Assembly: GCA_023333565.1 (NCBI GenBank)
Contig: JAJKFH010000948.1
Coordinates: forward strand, 5,530,001 to 5,594,000
Direction of reading: 5' to 3'
Source: Puffinus mauretanicus
Taxonomy: Eukaryota; Chordata; Aves; Procellariiformes; Procellariidae
DNA length: 64,000 bases
Shown: one piece after another, positions 49,601 through 61,257 of the stretch
Position numbering within the stretch: position 1 is the first letter of the stretch
Layout: each line of letters starts with the position of its first letter
Made by a program: the position numbers and the translations under genes
The notes under the pieces: model-generated
Seen by the model: only the letters and a program-made list of their open reading frames with translations
What the model was told of the DNA's origin: nothing
Database searches by the model: none

Positions 49601-52281
49601 GTCCACGTCTTTCCTTTCCACTGAGCTGTCAAAATATGAACTAAGTGAAGGAAATTTAGAGAATAGTTCAAAGCCCGTTGCATTAATAAGAATGTAACCA
49701 TTGTCTTCAATGTGCTTTGGAGGAGACCTGGAGGTGCTGGGTCAGGTGTCCAGCATCCCACCATAGCCTAAGGCGGAGTGCTCATCTGCACAGAGTGATT
49801 TAGTTCCTTGGGTTCCTGTCGAAGCCAACCACACTCTAATTTTGTGGGAAAAGCCACTGTGGGAAATATTTTCCTGTAACTTCCAGTGAGACCCTGTGGA
49901 ATTCATGCCTATGTTTGAAGTGCAGAATTATTTTAAAGCTAATGTTTCACCTTAGGTCGGTCTGCAACAATAACTTCAGCTGGGCAAGAAGTCAGACATT
50001 TCCCCCCATCAGGAGATGTAAGATGCCAGCCACATAGAAGAATTGTGCAGCCACACTCTTCTCATGAGCAAACCAGCATTCAGCATAGAAGAGGAGGAAA
50101 ACAAACAAAAACATGAGATTATATTCACAGACAGGAGGGATAGAGCAACTAGCCTACTCCTCTTAGACTACTTTCACCCCAACTCTACCTTATTTTTTAT
50201 CATAGAAAATCAGGGAGCCCCATAATCCTAGGTATCTTTAAACAGGGTCAATTGGCTGTCCTTAAAGACCTTACAGTCAAACTTGCAAAGGTTAAGACAG
50301 TAAAAGGGCATAAAGCAGGCCACAGAAATCCATACAGCATTCTCCAAACTACCATAGAGTATAAGGGAGGTCAAGAGCCATCCACCTGTACTGTCCTTTC
50401 CCTCTGCCTGGAGGGCCTTCTACCTTTCCATTCCCTTCCCTAGTTCACCTCCTTAAAAGGAATAATGCATAGTTGTCTTTGTTAATCTGAAACCAGACCA
50501 ATCTTCCTGTGTTTGGGTATCTGCTGTAGTGGAATGCAATTTACATAGAACCTGGAATGGAAAAGTCCATATACTGATTATAAAAGATTGGCTTATACTA
50601 CCTGGATAACACAACCACAATTTAAACTTTTTCCGTAATTTTCATATTTGCTTTGGGCTTTTTGTTTCCCCTCTCTTTTTTTTCGAATGACAGCCAGAGA
50701 TTTGAATTTGGGTTTTTGGCCATATGAATGTCTATTTGCTTCACTGAGATTGCAAGAGCTCTTGTCAGAACTGGAAAATGGAGAACTGCTGCAAAATGTC
50801 TGGAACAGTGCTTTACTGAATTGAGGCCTGGGGGAAAAATATTTACAATGCTCAAGAACCATTACTTGCTAGTACCTCTAATCATAGGCTATCCCTTACA
50901 AATGCAAGTTTAACATTATGATTACACTAGCTATAACTGAACTACAAAAATATGATCATGTAATATCATCACATGTATTCATTAAGAGAAGTTACATTTT
51001 AAAGTAAAAGATTGCTAGTAATGTTGTAGCTAGCTAGAAAATTATCCTTTACGCTATTTCTAGCAATACAGGCAAATGACACAGAGCAGCCATGACATTT
51101 AAATGAAATTTTGGCCTCTTTTTATCTGCAGTGAGATTTAATATTTTAAGAAACTTCCAGAGATGCAAATTATGTCTTTCATATAATCAAATTTTCTAAA
51201 TAAATTTTACTGGCATCTTAGTAGTTAGACAATGAATTTTCTTCTTCATTCTAAAACAGTTCTCTCCCATAAATACCCTATAGGCTGAAGAGAAAATTTC
51301 ATAAGCAGAGGTATATGTGCTAACAGGTAAGTAAGAAGTAGTAATGGGAAAGCAATATAGAATCCTTGGCTTTTAAAATAATGATTAAAAAACAGTACAC
51401 GAACATTATCCCATAATTATGTCAAAGAAAGAAGGTAAGGCTTGGCAAACTACTTTACTCTTGATTAATTCACTGAACATCCTTCCTCGTCCTGAAAAAT
51501 GTGCTGAGAATTGCACAACATTCAGTTTGCACTGTCTGAAATGCAAACATAAACAGGAATTTCATAAGGAGCTGTGTGTTAACTACAACTAAGAATAGCA
51601 CATTTATTCCACTCTAAGGGTTACAGTGGGCTTTTTCAGAGGATAGAAATGAGCTATATGAGATGAACTACTAAAGATAAGATACATAAATTGATCTGCA
51701 TCAAATTTAAGCTTTCAATTTTATTATTTTTTCCAGGTATATGCTTTAAAAAAGGCAATTTCTTCAGAAAAGTCAAGTCTTTTTACTTAAAATGTATCAT
51801 AGTACTTTACAGAATTTTGACTCCAGTTTTCCAGTACTGAAGTCAAAGTGAATAACAAGCTTCTGGGTTTTTTTCCTTACTATGAATACTTTTGGACAAT
51901 CTGATCATTAGCCTTTCAATCATGTCATGTTGTTCAGCTCATTTTGCAAGAACTCCCCTATATTTCCATGCTCATGAGGTTTAAACAGTAAATGTTAAAT
52001 GAACTGCATGAGTCATGCACCTATATGACATTTTGACTGAAAAAATTAACAGGAATTTGGAGTGAGCTCTTGTCTGTAATAACAAATGCAGGAATCTTTC
52101 AAAGCACTGAAAAAAATGACAGTTTGCGCTTCCTGCTGGACAATCGTTATTACTTTGCCAATCTTGAATGCAGTATGTAATTCAAATGGCAATTTGCATG
52201 TTAGCATTTTTATTAGGTATGTTCAGGGAATTGACACATCAAGACAAATGTTAATAAAAAATGTCTAAATTATTTTAAGAG
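46613..52281. other. AT-rich non-coding DNA, nothing recognised
   Basis: Frames of 60-89 codons (for example 49501-49764 minus, 50593-50862 minus) lack motifs. A CT run lies near 46829-46842. No LINE or LTR seen. Confidence 0.55.
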
Positions 52282-52340
52282 ATTAAAGGTATACGGCATG
52301 TACAGGACAACCAGGTGATCAGCCCAATCAGCATGGGTTT

Positions 52341-52924
52341 ATGAAAGGCAGGTCCTACTTGACTAACCTGATCTCCTTCTACGACAAGGTGACCTGCCTA
52401 GTGGATGAGGGAAAGGCTGTGGATGTGGTCTACCCAGACTTTGGCAAAGCCTTTGACACCGTTTCCCACAGCGTTCTCCTGAAGAAACTGGCTGCTCATG
52501 GCTTGGATAGGTGTATTGTATGAGATTCAACAAGGCCAAGTGCCAGGTCCTGCACCTGGGTCCCAAGAGCCCCATGCAATACTACAGGCTTGGGGAAGAG
52601 TACCTGGAAAGCTGCCCAGAGGAAAAGGACCTGGGGGTGCTGGTCGACAGCCGGCTGAACATGAGCCGGCAGTGTGCCCAGGTGGCCAAGGCGGCCAACA
52701 GCATCCTGGCTTGTATCAGAAATACTTTGGCCAGCAGGAGTAGGGAGGTGATCATGCCCCTGTACTCGGCACTGGTGAGGCCACACCTCGAATACTGTGT
52801 TGAGTTTTGGGCCCCTCCCTACAAGAAGGACATTGAGGTGCTGAAGCGTGTCCAGAGAAGGGTCCAAAGAAGAGCACAAGTCTTGAGAGGAGCAGCTGAG
52901 GGAACTGGGAGAAAAGGAGGCTGA
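52341..52924 (+). pseudogene. CR1 ORF2 reverse transcriptase relic
   Basis: This is the coding remnant inside the LINE above. ORF2 of CR1 normally encodes an apurinic-type endonuclease followed by a reverse transcriptase that copies the element's own RNA at the target site. Here only a finger/palm piece (to about 52511) and the C-terminal part (52520-52924) remain, in different frames because of the deletion. The endonuclease domain is absent through 5' truncation and the downstream catalytic Asp pair is absent through the internal deletion, so no active enzyme is possible. Confidence 0.9.
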
Positions 52925-53256
52925 GGGGAGACCTCATCGTGCTCTGCCACTACCTGAAAGGAGGTTGTAGCGAGGTGGGTGTCGGTCTTTTCTCCTAACT
53001 AACAAGTGATAAGACAAGAGGAAATGGCCTCAAGTTGCACCAGGGGAGGTTTAGATTGGATATTAGGAAAAATTTCTTCACCAAAAGGGTTGCCAAGCAT
53101 TGGAACAGGCTGCCCAGGGAAGTGGTTGAGTCACCATCCCTGGAGGTATTTAAAAGACGTATAGATGTGGTGCTTAGGGACATGGTTTAGTAGTGGACTT
53201 AGTAGTACTACGTTGACGGTTGGACTCAATGATCTTAAAGGTCTTTTCTGACCTAA

Positions 53257-53299
53257 ATGATTCTATGAGTATATGAGTATATGATTATATGAGTATATG
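53257..53299 (+). repeat. CR1 3' tail repeat
   Basis: Degenerate 8-10 bp units (ATTCTATGAGT, ATATGAGT, ATATGATT) that close the CR1 copy. The usual CR1 tail is a few ATTCTATG-type octamers. Here they have drifted or expanded into an AGTATATG form. Confidence 0.85.
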
Positions 53300-53300
53300 T

Positions 53301-56300
53301 CTACACGGTGTTTCCTTAAACAGGCTACTGAGGTTGGCATAAGCTATCACTTAATTTTCCCTGACATACTGTGCTCTCATGCCATAGCTGTTTAAGTCAG
53401 AACCACTTCCTGTTTGAAAAAATTGAGGTTGAAGCCTCTCGTGTCCTTTATATGCAGTACTTGGTAAAACAGAGAAATTCAAGACAAGAAGGAAAGCAGC
53501 GAGAGTAAAGAAAGAGAGTGAGTTTTGGATTAAGGGTTATCTCATTCTTGCAGGTTTTCCAGAGGATGACAAAACAGAAGAAAATTGGAAGCTCATTTTG
53601 CCAGAAGTAAATTTGATAATTAAATGTCCTCTTGCACTTTTTTTTTTTAATTTGGAATTTACATTTCTTTCACTTCAGTAACAAGCTGTTCTTCCAGGTC
53701 AAGTAGGGATTCAGAACATACAGCTTTAAAAGAGAGCCCCTGGCTCTTAATGTGGTCAAAATTTATGTGGGATTAACCTGTCTTCGTCTCCCACTGGACT
53801 ACAAATAAACAGAATGGAATATTATCATATTCAAGTTACAGTACTAGAAAGAAAGAGAAAAGAACACCATCATTAAAATGGAGTCACTTTACTTCATATA
53901 TATATTAATTAGAATGGAAAAATGGAAATAAAATGGTGTATTCTTGAGACACCTATTTAATATCCTGCTCTGAATCACCCACTCTTGCAGCCTTTCTCTC
54001 TCATGTTTGATTGTGTGGGTGCCCGTAGAGATTAGTCTCTTAACTTAGGCATCTTGAATTACACCCCTAAGTTTGGGAAGCACGAGTTTACCCTTCTCTT
54101 CCCAAAGTTTTCACACACTATAAAATTCTTTCTTCTTTTTTAGGCATAAATAAAGAATTACTCACCTGACACCAAGAGTCATAACAACATAACTGCAGTA
54201 TAAAAGAATAATTGGTTACTGTGCTTGCTTTCTTTCTTTAGTAATGTGCTGAATACTTACTTTTAATGACTCCTTGGTCTGCGTCAGTTGTGCTGGTTAT
54301 TGATGCTTTGCAAATGTCAACGTAATATCAAAATATGTGTTCCCATAAGAAGTTGATATTTCACGTGGTGTCCAATATTAAACTCCAGATGAATGGTATT
54401 AATCTGTCATGGAAACATGGTCAGTAACAAAAAAATAAATTGAGCATAAACCAGAAGACATTCTCTGTCTGTTTTAATAATTTATCTGATTGTTTCATCT
54501 GTAGCTTTATCTGGAAAGCAGAATTGTGAAGATATTTCTCAGGCCTGAATGAATTATCAACAACATATCAATAGTTCTTATCTCATATAGAGTAGCAGAG
54601 GGGAAAAGAGAACAAAAAAAAAGAGAATTTTTATTTAACATAAATTAGTAAACTAGACTCTAAATGACTCTTCAGCAATTACATAAAATCATGAGTCCTG
54701 TAGAGAAACAAATAGTCCATGAAGGTAGGACAGAAGTAGGGCTAGCAGGAGAAAAATTAAAACAAATAAAAGAATACAGTAAAAGGTTTGTTAAAACATG
54801 ATACAAAATCATTTTCCCAAAAAAGCTCATACAGACTCAATTGTTTTCGAGACTACACTAGATATTTCAAGGAAAAGCAGTATAATTATTGGGAGAGAGC
54901 AATGATACACATTCGTAGAAGTCATAGCATGAGCACACCAAAGTAACTTGTGAAGCACCACTCCAAGATGCAATGTGTGAACAGGAAAAGTATGTTGCAA
55001 GGAATATTTTGACACCTTTTTTTAAATAAGCAAGTTAGAGTAAATTCTGTATGTCTCTGCAGGCTGTTGACTTGCTCTCTGTATGAACAGAAATTTCATT
55101 GCAACAACTTTTCCTGAGCAGTAAACTCAGTACATTATACATAACCTGCTGTTTTAAGATATCTTCACTCAAATCCTAACAGAGCTCTTAATTCTACTTC
55201 AACTAGAGCCATTATCTCGAAATATAAGGGGCAAAATAACACACATTAGACAGTTGTCTGGAGATGGCTTGCTCATATTTTTTTGCCCATATTTCTTGTC
55301 AATATGTTTTTGTACAGATTAGGAAGTCTGAAATGTGGATTTCAAAGCCACCATGCTCTGAATGCCCGGAATGGACCTAATACCTTCACAGGGAAAGAAG
55401 CTTTGCTGGCTAACAGTGTGCTTTTCTAGCACACTAATAATTCTTATTATATTTCCTGAACTTACCATTATTTAAAAATATGATCATTTTAATACTTAGT
55501 TGCAGTGCAATTTTCTGTGGCCTGGATTTTGGCATAAGTATTGGAGATAGTTTTACTGGTCTTCATCCGCTTCCTCTTCTCCATTTTTCCATTGTGTTTT
55601 GCAGCAGAGATAATCTGTCCCTTTCAGACCAATGACACAGTCCCTATGTCAGCACAAACTACCTTTGGCATAACTGATTCTTCTCCAGAGCCACGGGGGT
55701 GTATCATTTTGTCTTCCTGTTTCTCTGCTATGTTTTTCCTCATTTAACCTCTTTATGTGCAAGCTTTTTGGACTCTGAGACTATCCTTGTTATGTTTATT
55801 TGCAATTCTTATTACAATGAAAGCCTAAACTTGGAATATCATAGCCTGGCCATAATATACGGACAACACAAAAGTAACAGGAAATACTTCTGAAGAGAGT
55901 TTAATAAATGCACAGTTGATTTAAGGCAAGATATTTCTTATTTTGAAAATCAGATTAATGAATGAATAATATTTGATGAGTTGTTGGTCCAGCTGTATTT
56001 TATTTTGGTGGGATGGGACATTAAGTCTTTCTAGCTGCATATGAGAAGAGAGACATTTGCAATATGAACGGCAAAGTCACATTAAAGATGAGATAGAAAA
56101 GGAATAAAAAAGTGAGAGAAAGTGAAAGCTTTGTATCTAGTATGTTTCAGCTCACAATACTTCCATAAGGAAGCTCCTGACAACCAATATAGTTTCATTT
56201 TTCATTGGTGTCAAGACACCCTTGGTTACTTTCTTCGAGCTGTTTTATTCAAAAGAAAGGTCATGCAGCTTACAAAATAATGCCCTTAAAACCAGTGCTC

Positions 56301-58923
56301 AGGGCATCTTTTTGTTACCTGCTTAGAACTGTTTGGATCAGGTACTACCTCGCCAGCGAGCAAAGATCATGTTGCATTTAATGGGGTCACAGCTTTCATT
56401 ATTTGCCAACTACAGTAATTTAGCAAGGCAGATGACTGAAGCCTCCTTTTACTCTTTAAATGTTTTGCTTCATCTTTTAAAGACAAAGGAGAAGTACTTC
56501 TCTCTTCCACATCACTTACCTCAATGATCACTTAAGCATAAAATTAGAGAAAAGAGAAGAAAATCAAGGATGCTGTCAACTCCTAAGCACTATGCTAATG
56601 AAATCACTACCTTCTGCATATGTTTTTTGCATAAAATTGTCTCCAAGTCTTAAAATAGCTTTTCCAACACAGTTGTTCTGACATTATTCTTTCATTAAAT
56701 CATCGCCTGGTTAATTGTATCCTATTGATGATAGCAATCCATTGATGCTCTATTTTCTTTTTATCAAGTAAAAGGTCACATCAACTGAAACCTGCTATTA
56801 AGTAAATAGCAAAGAAATTGAAAGCAGTAATAATAGTCTCTGCCTGCATACACAAGGTTGATGATGAAACGAGGGTGGAAATATACATCTAAAACTAACC
56901 CATGTAAAAATATTACAATATCTGAAGAAAATATTATATGATAAAATGCTCTGTTTATACATAAAAAGAAGCAGAACTGAATTTATAAAAATAATGAAAA
57001 CTATATACAATGTCGTTGGAGAAAAAAATTATAGTATTGCTATCTACCATATTTGTATCTTGATAACTGTTGATAAACTACCTTAGGAACTCAGTTACAT
57101 TTATAAATAATTCAGCTTATAGTTACCTTAAATTGAGTTCTCCTTAGGGAATTTGGCTTGGAGCAGGAATATATTACTAACTCTCATGAGAAGGGGGGAC
57201 ATTTTACTCTTCACTTCTTAATTATCTGTCTTTAGCAGTTATCTGCCATTGTCATAAATACACGTGCTTGAAAACAGAGAAAGTAATAGACCTTAAGAAG
57301 AACAGCAAGTTACACAGCACAATTGTCAGACGATGTCAGTCACAGAGTGGGATTCACTATACATTATATATTTTGGTTCCCTAGCAGTTCTGAAAAAATA
57401 AAATGAAAAAAATTTTTGCAGATAACCTGAAACAATTACCTTTCTTAGAAAATATGGAAAATTGAGAAGCTGGAGAAAAAAAAACTTATTTCAGATGAAG
57501 AAGATAGATAGTTCATTTGTTACCCTTTTTTTTGGCTCAAACAGCACTGAAACTTTTGGAAGATAAAAGACTACTTCTCAACTTAAAAAGTAAATTAGAC
57601 ATTCCAATTGGAAATGTCAAAATGAAAAGTTTGACTTTTCCTACTTTGCATTTTTCTACAAACACTTCAATGACTTGAAATTAATTCAAAAAATATTTCA
57701 GCATCACCAAAGATGTGTTCATTTGTTTTTATTACATGAAAAATGTCAGCCAAATTATTTCATCCAGTTCTCCTCTAGATACCCATTCTATTGTGCAGCT
57801 CCTATTATTATCTGAGCAATTCCCAATCTTGAATGTATTTATAGTCATAATAACCCTCTAAGGTAGGAAAACAGTACTGGTATGTATAGAGGGACAGCTC
57901 TGAAAAGGGGTCACAGCCCAGGGGTATTCATTACTGAGTGGAATTCACATGCCTGAGTCAAGCATCTAACACCTCTGTACATTAAAAGGCAAGAATTACA
58001 TGCCAAGAAAAGATATCTGCAGTCTCCAGCATGCTGAAGAGAGAACAACAAAGGCAGCCAATAATTAACACTGAAAATTTGAACAAAATTATCTCCAAGA
58101 CAGTTAAATATCTATCTGTAATTCTGACCGAAACCTATTCATGTTCACAAAATAACCAAACCAAAAAACCTTCTTAACTCCAGGGGTTGAGCTCCTATTT
58201 ACACAGAAAATTACCTTACCACAGGTCTTGCTGAAAATATGATCCTTCGAGCCAGCGGAAGTTATGAGACAGAAAGTCACTCAAGTTTCAAAGTGAAAAG
58301 AGATGATTGGAGATAGAAAAGCTAGATTCCTGTCTTTGTCCCTAAATCTCTCTCCACTCTTTCATACAGCTGACGTAAAATGGATAAATAGTTCAGGGAG
58401 CTGGGACTGTCACTAGAAATCCCTTCCCCCCCTGTGTGTTTTTTTACAGGTTTACCTACTGAGGTACAGTTTGATCTGTATGGATCAATGAAGTTATGGG
58501 GCTTCCAAACCTGAACTGGCCAATTCACTCAGGGCTGCTGGGCACCTATGCAGAATTGCCAGCCCCACTCTGCCAGCTCATGCTTCTCTGCTCTGCCAGC
58601 ATTTAAAAAAATCAAATTTAAGATATTTTTGTGACCAATATTTATTATACATGATGATTGTTTAAGTGGCACTGTATCCTGAGCTCTAGATGTTGAACTG
58701 ATAGGTCATTAGATGCAGGCTTATACTCTGATATACATTGAATGGGAAGAATGCTCCTTTCCCTAAAATCTTCTAAAGAATTGTCATTCTTCAGTAAGTC
58801 AAATTATCTGTGAGAGCAGTATTTTGAAATAAATTGTTAAGAAACTAATGGGTTAACCTCAATACCAATCATTAAATGTATGGGAAACTGTGATCTTGAA
58901 GATAAGAGCATGAGGTGGGACTC
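53301..58923. other. AT-rich non-coding DNA, nothing recognised
   Basis: No motif-bearing frame, LINE or LTR. A T-run lies at 53640-53649. Short frames (55541-55893 plus, 56798-57010 minus) show only AT-driven composition. Confidence 0.55.
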
Positions 58924-58975
58924 GTAAGAACAGCCACACTGGGTCAGTTCAACGGTGGCGTATTCTTCATCTCCA
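58924..58975 (-). mobile_element. Old amniote LINE (CR1/L3-like) 3' end fragment
   Basis: GTAAGAACAGCCACACTGGG followed by TCAG...GTATTCTTCATCTCC matches, inverted, the 3' end of an old CR1/L3-type LINE that I recall from reptile, bird and mammal genomes, whose sense strand ends ...CTGACCCAGT.TGGC.GTTCTTA. Only about 50 bp is recognisable and it is diverged, as expected for an ancient copy. Confidence 0.45.
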
Positions 58976-59929
58976 GAAATGCAGCAGCAAATTCTTAGGG
59001 GTAAGTACGTTTTGATCTTATTTTATTCTTCATGAAAGGAAGTATTTTCCTGGCTTGAGTCCTAAGAATACATTTTACAATGCAATCCACAGAGCTAACA
59101 TCTTCTCATCAAGATACTCATGATGTTTTAAATCTCTTCCTCCACTCTTCAACTGGATCCAGTACAGCGACTGAAATGTTCCTTTCCTGATACTGGCACT
59201 GAGTGCCGCTGCTCACTGGGTGTAGTGACTGGGCAGCAATTTAATGACTGGTAAGGCTATAATCCAACCACACTCTTGACCATGCTAGTTTTAACAATTC
59301 TTAGCTTGTTGCTTTTCTTTCAAAACACATTTTTGTGGATCTTTAAGGAGCAGAGGCAACCAAGCAGATAAAAAGGAGTTATAAGCTGGTTTTACCCTTT
59401 TCATTCACAGATTCACTCCCGTGACTTTAAAATCTGATGGGGAAGCACAATTACTGTTTCAAATACCTATGGCAGAGGGCGTTGCTTACATTAACCATAA
59501 TGGTTAGCTACTACATGAAACTCATTACATAGAATTATTTTGCAGTCTATTTATCACAAGAACAAGACTGATGGAACAGATGTGATTATAAAGGATGAGT
59601 TCACATTTTCAATACGTTCCAATTACTACTTTACCAGTGGATCCACTTGTACTGCTTCTAGGCATGTTGACAAACAACTGAAATTAGAGAATCAAATGAG
59701 CTAAGGCATGATCACAGTGAGTGGGGCACAGAGAATGAGAAGAAGGTGAAATATGATGGTAGTGAAAGAAAAACACCACAATGACACATTCATGTCAGAA
59801 CTTGAGAATTAGTGGATGTGAGCCTCCTAAGCTGAGTGGCATATAAACACAAAAACAGACTATACTTTATCATAAGGTTATTGAAAACTAAAGCAAGCAG
59901 AATTTTAAGTAGGAAAGGTTATGTATGGC
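58976..59929. other. Non-coding DNA, nothing recognised
   Basis: No frame, repeat or structure worth calling. Confidence 0.5.
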
Positions 59930-60670
59930 TGCTCCATATTGGCCTTCGGGATCTGTAAAACAATTAACCACAGGATTTTCGGTTTTGAAGAGAGTGACGC
60001 ACAATTCTATACGACCGCCAAAAAAAGCTGAGAATGGCTCTGAATATGTTAATAGCAACCACCAACAGGCCTGCTATTAGTCTGGCCATTATAACAGGTG
60101 GCTGTAGTTAGCAAGGGATATTAACACAGGGCTTTTTCTGTACTTCACCATATGGTTCCCATTAATTTAATACACACAAAAAAGGAAGAATATTTGTCAG
60201 CAAGCAAATCTTCCTCTTTAAGCACCTTGTCCAAGCCCCAGGTAGCTGTGAGATAATTTTGCTGAATAAAACATTATGGCCCACATACTTTTCCATGTAA
60301 TAAGCCGTAATGGATATTTTAACAAATCTATGACAGCCGCCTCAGGTTGACACAGTGATGTATGCCCTTAACGAGAAAGAACTTCACAGTGCAGTAGATG
60401 GCAGTAGTAGTTATACGATGTCAAATCCAATAGTACGTTACAGAGCCACAGCTTATCTTTGATGGCTCTTAGGACAAAAAAATAGGGTCCAGCATTAAGA
60501 AATTCTCTCCTGTATTGCTAACTTGCACATAGTTCTATTGCATCCAAAAAAAACCATTTGAGCTAAGGGAGGTGCTCCCTGATTTTGCAATAGCAAATAC
60601 ACCCGTAAAGGTCTGCCTGGAAAAGAATGATTGAGGGAAAAGAAAATTGAAAGGCTACAAAATTACAAAT
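59930..60670. promoter_or_regulatory. Possible conserved regulatory DNA beside the ERV
   Basis: This stretch is more complex in composition than most of the window. It has no simple repeats, low homopolymer content, several CpG (59997, 60015, 60020, 60306, 60338, 60371, 60416, 60435) and homeobox-type TAAT/ATTA cores within mixed sequence. That look is typical of vertebrate developmental enhancers, but conservation cannot be judged from one sequence. It contains the CTCF-like site listed next and ends six bases before the endogenous retrovirus. Confidence 0.25.
60391..60404 (+). promoter_or_regulatory. CTCF-like binding site
   Basis: GCAGTAGATGGCAG agrees with the CTCF core CCASYAGRKGGCRS at 13 of 14 positions, the first base being the mismatch. 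CTCF binds such sites to block enhancers and anchor chromatin loops. It is one motif hit with no occupancy data. It lies about 270 bp from the retroviral LTR. Confidence 0.4.
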
Positions 60671-60675
60671 AACAT

Positions 60676-61240
60676 TGTCGTGGTTTAACCCCAGATGGCA
60701 ACTGAGCACCACACAGCCGCTCGCTCACTCCCCCCGGTGGGATGGGGGAGAGAATCAGAAGGGTAAAAGTGAGAAAACTCGTGGACTGAGATAAAGACAG
60801 TTTAATAGGTAAAGCAAAAGCCGCACACGCAAGCAAAGCAAAACAAGGAATTCATTCACCACTTCCCATCAGCAGGCAGGTGTTCAGCCATCTCCAGGAA
60901 AGCAGGGCTCCATCAGTTACTTGGGAAGACAAACGCCATCACGCCGAACGTCCCCCCCTCCTTCTTCTTCACCCAGTCTTATATGCTGAGCATGACATCA
61001 TATGGTATGGAATAGCCCATTGGCCAGCTGGGCCAGCCGTCCTGGCCACACTCCCTCCCAGTCCCCTGCACACCTGGCAGGGCATGGGAAGATGAAAAGT
61101 CCTTGATTAGCGTAAACATTACCTAGCAACAACCAAAACATCAGTGTGTTATCAACATTATTCTCACACTACATGCAAAACACAGCACTACACCCGTTAA
61201 TAGGAAGAAAATCAACTCCACCCCAGCTGAAACCAGGACA
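60676..61240 (-). repeat. 3' LTR of the ERV
   Basis: TG...CA ended (minus strand TGTCCTGGTTTCAGCTGGG to CCACGACA), 565 bp. On the minus strand it carries TATAAGA (plus 60977-60983) and ATTAAA (plus 60801-60806), the expected promoter and polyadenylation signals. Compared with the 5' LTR it lacks a 9-bp segment near 60920. The host flank to the left ends ...AAATAACAT. Confidence 0.93.
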
Positions 61241-61257
61241 GTATCCACCCCTTATTC
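61241..61257 (-). other. Polypurine tract
   Basis: On the minus strand AATAAGGGGTGGATAC lies directly before the 3' LTR. A purine-rich run at this place primes plus-strand DNA synthesis in retroviruses. It is short and ends with ATAC rather than a pure G run. Confidence 0.7.

Larger units (their letters stand above)
52282..53300 (+). mobile_element. CR1 LINE, truncated and internally deleted
   Basis: Two plus-strand frames preserve parts of the CR1 ORF2 protein. The first (52341-52523) includes VVYPDFGKAFDTVSH, the reverse-transcriptase block with the first catalytic Asp. The second (52511-52924) includes [26 protein letters not shown] and [15 protein letters not shown], from the end of that protein. 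The stretch between them, which should carry the second catalytic motif (ADD type), is missing: the junction lies at about 52511-52520, and from memory of the family about 300 bp is gone. Smaller deletions follow near 52870 and 52900. The 3' end is intact, with TTGGACTCAATGATCTTAAAG and a tail of degenerate ATTCTATG/AGTATATG units (53257-53299). It begins mid-ORF2, as usual for 5'-truncated CR1. It is dead. Confidence 0.95.
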
